From Caulobacteraceae bacterium (GTDB taxonomy: Bacteria; Pseudomonadota; Alphaproteobacteria; Caulobacterales; Caulobacteraceae): DNA of 6,094 bases. The notes below the pieces were generated by a model. The model was not told the origin of the DNA. It was given only the letters and a program-made list of their open reading frames with translations, and made no database searches. This document shows, piece after piece, positions 1 through 5,336 of the stretch (the stretch's first letter is position 1; the number at the start of each line of letters is the position of its first letter). The stretch is taken from the NCBI GenBank assembly GCA_947479185.1, contig CANJYY010000174.1, positions 1 to 6,094 of the forward strand. Reading direction: 5' to 3'. The position numbers and the translations under genes are program-made.

Positions 1-1
1 C

Positions 2-589
2 ACCCTGGCCGGCGAGCACGAGGTCAACCAGGTGTTCTTCGACAACGTCCGCGTCCCCAAGGCGGGGCGTCTGGGCGAGGAGAACGACGGCTGGACCGTC
101 GCCAAGTACCTGCTCGAGTTCGAGCGCGGCGGCAGTTCCGCCCCGGGTCTGCGCGGCGGCGTCGCCAAGCTGAAGGCCATGGCCGAGAACGAGGTGTCCG
201 ACGAGGGCTCGCCGCTGATCGACGATCCGGACTTCCGCCTGCGTCTGGCCGAGGCCGAGATCCTCGTCGAATCGATCGAGATCACCGAACACCGCGTGAT
301 GTCGGCCCTGGCCGGCGGCAAGAACCCCGGCCCGGCATCCTCGATGCTCAAGACCCAGTCCACCGAATGCACCCAGCGCCTGGACGAGTTGGCCATCGAG
401 ATCGCCAGCCACTACGCCGCCGTCGACCAGCCGGAAGCGCGCGTGCCGGGCTCGAACCAGACGCCGATCGGCCCCGATCACAGCCTGATCGCCATGGCCC
501 GCTATCTCAACAACCGCGCGGCCTCGATCTATGGTGGCTCGAACCAGATCCAGCGTGACATCATGGCGAAGCTGGTTCTGAGGCTCTAG
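2..589 (+). CDS. Acyl-CoA dehydrogenase, C-terminal half (5' end outside window)
   Basis: The frame is open from base 2 and ends at TAG 587-589, giving 195 residues of a protein that would normally have about 390-400. It begins near the end of the middle beta domain (VFFDNVRVPK, visible residues 11-20) and continues through the C-terminal four-helix domain. Family features are the helix-G segment LLEFERGG (E41, a candidate catalytic base at the isovaleryl-CoA dehydrogenase position), the DDP..R.RLA segment, the NPGP..S..K motif and the C-terminal IYGGSNQIQRDI FAD/CoA segment. The last of these has glycine where the MCAD type has its catalytic glutamate. Such enzymes are FAD flavoproteins that place a 2,3-double bond in an acyl-CoA in the cytosol. 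This one belongs to the same large-subunit class as the gene at 3302-2046, so a small partner may lie outside the window. It is the first visible gene of the left plus-strand group. Family is certain; substrate is unknown. Confidence 0.93.
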   Translation, partial: TLAGEHEVNQVFFDNVRVPKAGRLGEENDGWTVAKYLLEFERGGSSAPGLRGGVAKLKAMAENEVSDEGSPLIDDPDFRLRLAEAEILVESIEITEHRVMSALAGGKNPGPASSMLKTQSTECTQRLDELAIEIASHYAAVDQPEARVPGSNQTPIGPDHSLIAMARYLNNRAASIYGGSNQIQRDIMAKLVLRL

Positions 590-592
590 GTC

Positions 593-601
593 GGAAAGAG
601 G
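593..601 (+). promoter_or_regulatory. Ribosome binding site of the 41-codon ORF
   Basis: GGAAAGAGG lies five bases before the ATG at 607, in the 17-bp gap after the dehydrogenase stop. It is strong enough to suggest that the short ORF at 607 is really translated. Confidence 0.55.
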
Positions 602-606
602 CTGTC

Positions 607-732
607 ATGGCGCACGTGGTCGCGACGATCGGGACGACCCACTGGGCGGCGCAGGTCGCCGTCGGTCGCCACGGACTGACCCTCAGGGGCGGCGCCGAGA
701 TCGCCACCACGCTTGCGGAGACCGCCGCGTGA
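607..732 (+). pseudogene. Truncated OsmC-like N-terminus, or small coupling ORF (41 aa)
   Basis: This ATG..TGA reading frame encodes 41 residues. Residues 8-24 fit the start of OsmC/Ohr-type proteins at the same spacing: I-G-x-x-H-W-x-x-x-V-x-x-G-x-H-x-L (I8, G9, H12, W13, V17, G20, H22, L24). The usual ADEP that follows is replaced by LRGG. The peptide then stops, where a real OsmC runs to about 130-150 residues with a redox cysteine pair, absent here. I looked for an OsmC continuation in the other frames just downstream and found none. A good ribosome binding site (593-601) and a GTGA overlap with the next gene suggest it is still translated and may deliver ribosomes to that gene. It could instead be an unrelated small protein. 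The OsmC link is by eye. Confidence 0.45.
717..720 (+). promoter_or_regulatory. Ribosome binding site supporting the GTG start at 729
   Basis: GGAG sits eight bases before GTG 729, inside the end of the 41-codon ORF. There is no in-frame ATG between 729 and the first conserved segment, so this GTG is the natural start. Confidence 0.5.
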
Positions 733-1496
733 GCGACCCCGCCGGCCCGAAGGATCCGGGCAAGATCACCGCCTATGTCATCGGCGACGCCCCGCTGATT
801 ATCCGGCCCGCGCCGCTCGAGCGGGACTGGATGCAGGCGACCCACGACCGGTTCGCCTATCGCTGCCTGCCGCTGAATATCGCCAACGGCCACGGCTGGG
901 AGATGCTGTCGCCCTCCGGATTCGCGGCCGGCTGGACCGGCAAGCCGGGCCTCGACGCCGTGCTGATCGGCGCTGACACAGGCACCACCGCCCCGGCCGT
1001 CAGCCACTTCGGCCACGGCATTCTAACCTTCCACATTCCGGCGCTGTTCCGCACCGAGCCGGGTTATGACCTGGTGGTGCAGGGGCCGATCAACCGGCCC
1101 AAGGACGGCATCTATCCGCTGACCGGCGTGGTCGAGACCGACTGGATGCCGTTCAGCTTCACGATGAACTGGATCTTCACCCGGCCCAACGTGCTGCTGC
1201 GTTTCGAGAAGGACGAGCCGATCTGCCATATCTTCCCGGTCAAGCGGGGCGAGGTCGAGGCCCTGACGCCGGAAGTGCGGGCCCTTTCGGACGATCCCGC
1301 GCTCAAGGCCGAGTTCGACGCCTGGTCGGCGAGCCGCAACTCCTTCAACGCTGATCTCAAGACCCCGGGCTCCACCGCCCAGGCCGAGAAGTGGCAGAAG
1401 GTCTACCTGCGCGGCCAGACCGAAACCGGCCAGGTCGCCGCCGCCGACGATCACCGGACGAAGCTGCGCGTCAAACCGTTCCGCAAGGCGAAATAG
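729..1496 (+). CDS. DUF6065-type protein of unknown function
   Basis: A complete 255-residue protein, GTG start to TAG. I recognise it as the family I know as DUF6065, usually about 230-260 residues with no assigned function. Conserved-looking blocks are RPAPLERDWM (26-35), RFAYRCLPLNIANGHGWE (41-58), SHFGHGILTFH (92-102), FRTEPGYDL (107-115), RPKDGIYPLTGVVETDW (123-139), FTMNWIFTRP (144-153) and a C-terminal TKLRVKPF (244-251). There is no signal peptide or membrane segment, so it should be cytosolic. The many beta-prone stretches and a histidine cluster (H93, H96, H102) would suit a compact beta fold, possibly metal-binding, but that is speculation. The start overlaps the preceding small ORF as GTGA, implying coupled translation. 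It ends 1 bp from the stop of the opposing GNAT gene. That it is a real gene is near certain; the family number is from memory. Confidence 0.85.
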   Translation: MSDPAGPKDPGKITAYVIGDAPLIIRPAPLERDWMQATHDRFAYRCLPLNIANGHGWEMLSPSGFAAGWTGKPGLDAVLIGADTGTTAPAVSHFGHGILTFHIPALFRTEPGYDLVVQGPINRPKDGIYPLTGVVETDWMPFSFTMNWIFTRPNVLLRFEKDEPICHIFPVKRGEVEALTPEVRALSDDPALKAEFDAWSASRNSFNADLKTPGSTAQAEKWQKVYLRGQTETGQVAAADDHRTKLRVKPFRKAK

Positions 1497-1497
1497 G

Positions 1498-2034
1498 TCA
1501 GGCCGGAAGGGCGCGGAAGGACCAGATCGGTCCCTTCCAGTGGTCGTCGTTGCGCTCGTCCACCGTCAGCTCGCGAACGCCCGCCGCCGCGATGGCGCGC
1601 GGCCAGAACGCCTTGGCGCGGGCGTTGCGGGCGACGACGGCGACCTCCCACGGACCGGGATGCAGCGCCAGCACCTGACGCAGCGCCTCGGCCGCGATCC
1701 CGCCGCCGCGGTACTTACGGGCGACGAAAAACTCGCCCATGTTGCGGGCGACGTGTCCGCCCCTGTGCGAGTGGGTGTTGATCAGGGCGAAGCCGGCGGG
1801 CCGCCCGCCGACGCGGATCAGCAGCGGCCAGCGGTCGGCCTCGTCCCAGTAGGTCGCCAGCGGCGGGAACGGCCGGTAGCGGCCGTCTTCCTCGAACACC
1901 AGGTCCGTGGCTTCCGGCGGCTCCATCTCGGAGAAGTCATACAGGTAGAACTGGAAGAGGCTCTCGATGAGGGCCCGCTCCGCCTCGCCGGCCGGCGTCA
2001 CGCTGACCGTCAGGCCCGCGTGATCACCAGCCAT
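1498..2034 (-). CDS. GNAT-family N-acetyltransferase
   Basis: This 178-residue protein runs from ATG at 2034 to TGA at 1500-1498. GNAT enzymes move an acetyl group from acetyl-CoA to an amine. The central strand and acetyl-CoA loop are visible: GEFFVARKYRGGGIAAEAL (100-118) contains the R/Q-x-x-G-x-G/A pyrophosphate-binding motif as R109..G112-I-A114. The preceding strand is LLIRVGGRPAGFALI (71-85) and the later strand with its asparagine is WEVAVVARNARAKAFW (129-144). The N-terminal half, with LFQFYLYDFSE (26-36), resembles predicted acetyltransferases of COG5628 type. The open frame continues upstream through the dehydrogenase gene, but that part has no recognisable domain; an AGGAG eight bases before ATG 2034 fixes the start. 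It is the last gene of the minus-strand operon, 11 bp after the dehydrogenase stop. Substrate is unknown, and a role in acyl-CoA breakdown need not follow from the position. Confidence 0.88.
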   Translation of the reverse strand: MAGDHAGLTVSVTPAGEAERALIESLFQFYLYDFSEMEPPEATDLVFEEDGRYRPFPPLATYWDEADRWPLLIRVGGRPAGFALINTHSHRGGHVARNMGEFFVARKYRGGGIAAEALRQVLALHPGPWEVAVVARNARAKAFWPRAIAAAGVRELTVDERNDDHWKGPIWSFRALPA

Positions 2035-2042
2035 CAAGAGGG

Positions 2043-2047
2043 CTCCT
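2043..2047 (-). promoter_or_regulatory. Ribosome binding site of the GNAT gene, overlapping the upstream stop
   Basis: On the minus strand AGGAG shares two bases with the TAG stop of the 418-aa dehydrogenase (2048-2046) and lies eight bases before the GNAT ATG. This arrangement favours translational coupling and rules against the much longer upstream frame. Confidence 0.6.
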
Positions 2048-3302
2048 AGCCGCGTCCAGAGGTAGGAATGTCCTTGAAGGCCACGTCCTTGTCCACGCGG
2101 ATGTCGCCGGGCAGACCCAGCACCCGCTCGGCGATGATGTTGCGCAGGATCTCGTCCGTGCCGCCCTCGACGCGGGTGGCGGGCGAGCGCAGCAGCATCT
2201 GCTGGAAACGCGCGCCGGCCGCCGCCTGGGTCGGGTCGGACAGCAGTCCGGCCTGGCCCTGCAGGTCCAGCGCGTACATCGCCAGCTCCTGCATGGTCGC
2301 GCCGGCGACCAGCTTGCCGATCGAGTTCTCCGGCCCCGGGGTCTCGCCCTTCGACAGGGCGGAGATGGCCCGCATGCCGGTGTACTTCAGGCCGCTGGCC
2401 TTGACCGCGTAGCCGGCCAGGCGCGAGCGCACCGACCGGTCGTCGATGGCCAGGCCGTCCTCGGTGCGCAGGTTCATGCAGAAGTCGAACAGCTCCGGGA
2501 AGCCGGTCGGCATGCCCGAGCCGATCGACAGGCGCTCGTTCATCAGGGTGGTCAGCGACACGCTCCAGCCCTGGCCCACCGCGCCGAGGCGCTGGCTGTC
2601 GGGGATGCGCACGTCGGTGAAATAGACCTCGTTGAAGCCCGACTGGCCATTGGCCTGCTTGATCGGCCGGATGTCGATGCCCGGCGACTTCATGTCGATC
2701 CAGAACATCGTCAGGCCCTTGTGCTTGGGCACGGTCGGGTCGGTACGGGTGATGACGATGCCGTAGTCGCTGTGCTGGGCGCCGCTGGTCCAGATCTTCT
2801 GGCCGTTGATGATCCAGTCGCCCGAACCGTCCGTGGCCGGCACGGCGGCCGTGCGCAGGCCGGCCAGATCGGACCCGCCGGCGGGTTCGCTGAACAGCTG
2901 GCACCAGATGTGTTCACCGGATGCGAGCGGCGGCAGCAGCCGCTCCTTGGTCGCCTCGTCGGCCCAGGCCATGACCGTCGGGCCGCACATGCCGTGGCCG
3001 ATGATGAACAGGCCGCTGAGCGCGCCGTAGACGCCCTCTTCCTGGCCCCAGATCACGCGCTCGATCGGCGTGGCGCCGCGGCCGCCGTATTCCTTCGGCC
3101 AGTGCAGGCAGGCCCAGCCGGCTTCGGCCTTCTTCTTCTGCCAGGCCTTGGCGACCTGTATCGGGTCTACGCTCTTGAGGCCGTTGTTGCCAAAGCCGCC
3201 GCTCTTGAGCTCGGCTTCCAGCTCCCTGGGCGCATTGGCCTGGATCCAGGCCCGGGCGACGGAGCGGAAGGCGGCTTCTTCGGGTGTGTCGTCGAAGTTC
3301 AT
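2046..3302 (-). CDS. Acyl-CoA dehydrogenase, large (putative alpha) subunit, 418 aa
   Basis: A complete FAD-dependent acyl-CoA dehydrogenase, ATG 3302 to TAG 2046. Domains in order: N-terminal helices (about 1-130), middle beta domain with CQLFSEPAGGSDLAGL (134-149) and WIINGQKIWTSGA (163-175), then the C-terminal helical domain with RVEGGTDEILRNIIAERVLG (377-396). Helix G reads TTLMNERLSIG (251-261), placing E256 at the isovaleryl-CoA dehydrogenase catalytic position; E379 in VEGGTDEI is a second candidate. It lacks the usual R..FG..I..FQ FAD-contacting motif of homotetrameric enzymes and has DDRSVRSRLA (287-296) and TPGPENSIGK (321-330) instead, as in FadE26-type subunits. It follows the 374-aa dehydrogenase by 14 bp, with a GGGAAGGA ribosome site (3310-3317) touching that gene's stop. 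I infer that the two form one complex that desaturates an unusual acyl-CoA. Family is certain; subunit role is probable; substrate is unknown. Confidence 0.95.
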   Translation of the reverse strand: MNFDDTPEEAAFRSVARAWIQANAPRELEAELKSGGFGNNGLKSVDPIQVAKAWQKKKAEAGWACLHWPKEYGGRGATPIERVIWGQEEGVYGALSGLFIIGHGMCGPTVMAWADEATKERLLPPLASGEHIWCQLFSEPAGGSDLAGLRTAAVPATDGSGDWIINGQKIWTSGAQHSDYGIVITRTDPTVPKHKGLTMFWIDMKSPGIDIRPIKQANGQSGFNEVYFTDVRIPDSQRLGAVGQGWSVSLTTLMNERLSIGSGMPTGFPELFDFCMNLRTEDGLAIDDRSVRSRLAGYAVKASGLKYTGMRAISALSKGETPGPENSIGKLVAGATMQELAMYALDLQGQAGLLSDPTQAAAGARFQQMLLRSPATRVEGGTDEILRNIIAERVLGLPGDIRVDKDVAFKDIPTSGRG

Positions 3303-3309
3303 GTGTCTG

Positions 3310-3317
3310 TCCTTCCC
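3310..3317 (-). promoter_or_regulatory. Ribosome binding site of the 418-aa dehydrogenase
   Basis: GGGAAGGA on the minus strand, seven bases before ATG 3302, overlaps by one base the TAG stop of the preceding dehydrogenase. It supports the start and coupled, balanced synthesis of the two subunits. Confidence 0.5.
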
Positions 3318-4441
3318 TAGGCCGCGGCCGGCGTGTCGTTGCGCTGACGCAGTCGGTCGATCAGCAGGTCTTCCCAGGTCGATTGCGAGCCCAGCGTCAG
3401 GGCCAGGTTGTTCGACCGGCGATAATACATGTGGCAGTCGAAGGCCCAGGTGAAGCCCATGCCGCCGTGCACCTGGATGTTGTTCTTGCTGCAGTGCTGG
3501 AAGGCTTGGGTCGCCGAGACCCGCGCGGTGGCGGCGGCGACCGGCAGTTCCGACGAGCCGGTCGAGAGCGCCCAGGCGCCGTAGTAGGCGTTGGACCGGG
3601 CGAGCGTCGCGGAGACATACATGTCGGCCAGGATGTGCTTCACCGCCTGGAACGAGCCGATCGGCCGGCCGAAGGCCATCCGGTCCAGCGCGTAGTCGCG
3701 GCCCATCTCCAGCGCGCGGTCCGAGCCGCCGACCTGTTCGAAGGCCAGCAGGATCGCCGCGCGGTCCATGACCTCGGCCGCCAGCCGCCAGCCCTCGCCG
3801 GCCGGACCCAGCCGCTCGGCCGGGGCGTCCTTGAAGGTCAGCACTGACTGGCCGCGCGTCGGGTCGATGCTCTCGACCGTCTCGCGGGTCACGCCCGGAC
3901 CGTTCAGGTCGACGAGATAGAGGCTGACCTTGCCGCCATCACGCGCCGCGACCACGGCCACGTCGGCGATCTCGCCGTCGGGCACAGGCGACTTGGTCCC
4001 GCTCAGCTTGCCGCCGGCGACGGTGGCCTTGATCGAGGTCTCGGTGACGCGGCCGAGGCCCTCGCCATAGGCGAAGGTTCCGATCGTCTCGCCGCTGGCC
4101 AGTTTCGGCAGCCAGCTGCGCTTCTGGTCCTCGCTGCCGGCGGCCATCAGGAATTCAGCCGCAAGATAGATGGACGAGGACACCGGCACGGGCGCGATCG
4201 CACGGCCCAGCTCTTCAGCGATGACGCAGAGCTCGAGGTGGCCCAGGCCGACGCCGCCGAATTCCTCGGGGATCGCGGCGCCCAGGAAGCCCATCTCGCC
4301 CAGCTCGATCCACAGGGCGCGGTCATAGGTCTGGCCGCCTTCCAGCACGGCGCGGACAGCCGTGGTCGGACATTTGTCGGCGAGAAAGCGCCGCGCCTGA
4401 TCCTGCAGCTGCTTCTGGTCGTCGGAGAAATCGAAGTTCAT
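3317..4441 (-). CDS. Acyl-CoA dehydrogenase, small (putative beta) subunit, 374 aa
   Basis: A complete acyl-CoA dehydrogenase-fold protein, ATG 4441 to TAG 3317, and the first gene of the minus-strand operon. The N-terminal helical domain (1-120) includes FGGVGLGHLELCVIAEELGR (61-80). The middle domain is about 121-215. The C-terminal helices carry the FAD-contacting motif R254-M-A-F-G-R-P-I-G-S-F-Q265. The late helix reads QVHGGMGFTWAFD (323-335), where most relatives have TWE-H-D; the glutamate is alanine here (A333). At the helix-G base position the residue appears to be D226 (VMDRAAI), not glutamate. So it keeps cofactor-binding elements but seems to lack a standard catalytic base, the reverse of the 418-aa neighbour. 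FadE27- and FadE29-type small subunits form alpha2-beta2 enzymes with such partners, and I infer the same here. A strong GGGAGG site six bases before the ATG supports the start. Family is certain; the non-catalytic role is an inference. Confidence 0.95.
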   Translation of the reverse strand: MNFDFSDDQKQLQDQARRFLADKCPTTAVRAVLEGGQTYDRALWIELGEMGFLGAAIPEEFGGVGLGHLELCVIAEELGRAIAPVPVSSSIYLAAEFLMAAGSEDQKRSWLPKLASGETIGTFAYGEGLGRVTETSIKATVAGGKLSGTKSPVPDGEIADVAVVAARDGGKVSLYLVDLNGPGVTRETVESIDPTRGQSVLTFKDAPAERLGPAGEGWRLAAEVMDRAAILLAFEQVGGSDRALEMGRDYALDRMAFGRPIGSFQAVKHILADMYVSATLARSNAYYGAWALSTGSSELPVAAATARVSATQAFQHCSKNNIQVHGGMGFTWAFDCHMYYRRSNNLALTLGSQSTWEDLLIDRLRQRNDTPAAA

Positions 4442-4447
4442 GCGCGG

Positions 4448-4453
4448 CCTCCC
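4448..4453 (-). promoter_or_regulatory. Ribosome binding site of the 374-aa dehydrogenase
   Basis: GGGAGG on the minus strand, six bases before ATG 4441, is a near-ideal site for the lead gene of the operon. Confidence 0.6.
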
Positions 4454-4512
4454 GTATCTTTGTTGAGACTACTTGAACGCCTTCACCCGAGGGCAGCCAA
4501 GCCCCGCTTGCA

Positions 4513-4534
4513 TGACGTTGGGGCGTGGGCGTCA
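4513..4534. repeat. Inverted repeat TGACG-N12-CGTCA, candidate operator
   Basis: TGACG at 4513-4517 and CGTCA at 4530-4534 are perfect five-base arms separated by 12 bases; the match does not extend in either direction. It lies 17 bp upstream of the SDR ribosome site. Arms this short can occur by chance, so it is only a candidate regulator-binding site. Confidence 0.25.
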
Positions 4535-4550
4535 GATGGCCTCAACAACA

Positions 4551-4556
4551 AGGGAG
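4551..4556 (+). promoter_or_regulatory. Ribosome binding site that fixes the SDR start at GTG 4563
   Basis: AGGGAG lies six bases before GTG 4563. It would be inside the coding region if the in-frame ATG 4536 or TTG 4473 were used. The protein from 4563 starts a few residues before the first Rossmann strand, as is normal for SDR enzymes. Confidence 0.65.
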
Positions 4557-4562
4557 AACGTC

Positions 4563-5336
4563 GTGGATCTGGGACTCAAGGGCAGGACCATCTTTGTCGC
4601 CGGCGCCAGCCGCGGCATCGGCCTGGGCATCGTCGAGGCCTGTCTGGCCGAGGGCGCCAAGGTGGCGATCACCGCGCGCGGCGCCGAGGCGCTGGAGGAA
4701 ACGCGGGCCCGTCTGGCGGCGCAGTATGGCGAAGGCAACCTCTGGGCCATGGCCGGCGACCTGCGCCAGACCGAGGTCATCGAGACGGCCCTGGCCGGCG
4801 CCGAAGCCGCGCTGGGCCCGATCTACGGCGCGGTGGCCAACGTCGGCCTGCACCCCTGCCCCCCGGGCGCCGAGGTCGATGACGAGACGTGGGACGCCGG
4901 TTTCACCCAGAACCTGACCTCGGCCTGGCGGCTGGCCCGCGCGGCCAACCGCATGATGACGCCGCGCCGCGAGGGCTCGGTGCTGATGATCAGCTCGATC
5001 GCGGGCCTGGGCGCTCTCGGCACCCCGCTGACCTACGGCACGGCCAAGGCGGCCATGAATCACCTGACCAAGGAGCTGGCGAAGATCACCGGCGCCTCGG
5101 GCATCCGGATAAACACCATCGCGCCCGGCAACATCATCTTCCCGGGCGGCAGCTGGCAGGAGCGTATGGACGGCCCGCGCGCGGCCAACTGGCAGCGCTG
5201 GATCGACCGCGAAGTGCCGATGAAGCGCTACGGCCTGCCCGAGGAGATCGGCTCGGTCGCCGCCTTCCTGATGAGCCCCAAAGCCAGCTTTGTTCACGGG
5301 ACCATCGTCCCCGTCGACGGAGGACAGACCCGATGA
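4563..5336 (+). CDS. SDR-family NAD(P)-dependent oxidoreductase, probable 3-hydroxyacyl-CoA dehydrogenase type
   Basis: From GTG 4563 to TGA 5336 this encodes 257 residues, the usual classical short-chain dehydrogenase length. The Rossmann cofactor loop is AGASRGIG (13-20), a TGxxxGIG variant with Ala for Thr. The D66-L67 adenine contact follows, then ANVG (92-95) in place of NNAG. The catalytic set is N117, S145 (ISSIAG), Y158 and K162 (YGTAK), and the C-terminal VDGG (251-254) is typical. Arginines R17 and R39 at the cofactor site, with no acidic residue after the second strand, favour NADP(H). Such enzymes interconvert a hydroxyl and a ketone. Next to a crotonase and acyl-CoA dehydrogenases, the likely job is oxidising a 3-hydroxyacyl-CoA or a ring alcohol. 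A FabG-like reductase role cannot be excluded. It is the first gene of the right operon and overlaps the crotonase start by ATGA. Confidence 0.92.
   Translation: MDLGLKGRTIFVAGASRGIGLGIVEACLAEGAKVAITARGAEALEETRARLAAQYGEGNLWAMAGDLRQTEVIETALAGAEAALGPIYGAVANVGLHPCPPGAEVDDETWDAGFTQNLTSAWRLARAANRMMTPRREGSVLMISSIAGLGALGTPLTYGTAKAAMNHLTKELAKITGASGIRINTIAPGNIIFPGGSWQERMDGPRAANWQRWIDREVPMKRYGLPEEIGSVAAFLMSPKASFVHGTIVPVDGGQTR

Larger units (their letters stand above)
4442..4562. promoter_or_regulatory. Divergent intergenic region between the two catabolic operons
   Basis: These 121 bp separate the start of the minus-strand dehydrogenase operon from the start of the SDR-crotonase operon, so both promoters probably lie here. 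The stretch 4454-4478 is clearly more AT-rich than its surroundings. I could not find a convincing -35/-10 pair for either direction. An inverted repeat at 4513-4534 is a candidate operator. Shared control of the two operons by one regulator, such as a TetR- or GntR-type acyl-CoA sensor, is plausible, but no regulator gene lies in the window. Confidence 0.5.

Noticed and set aside
561..1016. 151-aa minus-strand ORF over the OsmC stub and DUF6065 gene
   Set aside because: Low-complexity Ala/Arg/Gly-rich translation opposite a conserved gene; an antisense shadow typical of GC-rich DNA.
2035..2904. Upstream 290-codon extension of the GNAT frame, giving a 468-aa ORF
   Set aside because: It is rich in Arg, Gly, Pro and His, has no recognisable domain and lies out of frame within the well-supported 418-aa dehydrogenase. 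The GNAT gene has its own ribosome site and ATG at 2034.
2721..3320. 199-aa plus-strand ORF opposite the 418-aa dehydrogenase
   Set aside because: Biased composition and no recognisable motif; a shadow of the real gene on the minus strand.
4462..4478. Imperfect palindrome GTTGAGACTACTTGAAC upstream of the 374-aa dehydrogenase
   Set aside because: Only the GTT/AAC ends and one further pair match, which is too weak to call an operator.
4463..4536. Possible sigma-70 elements (TTGAGA, TTGAAC, TTGCAT as -35)
   Set aside because: None has a credible -10 hexamer at 16-18 bp; the best partner, TCAGAT after TTGCAT, matches at only three positions.
4473..4562. Longer SDR start at TTG 4473 or ATG 4536
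   Set aside because: The extra residues are not SDR-like, the AGGGAG site serves GTG 4563, and a start at 4473 would place most of the divergent promoter region inside the gene.
4542..5297. 251-aa minus-strand ORF opposite the SDR gene
   Set aside because: Composition dominated by Gly, Ala, Arg and His with no domain; the SDR frame on the other strand has a full catalytic set.
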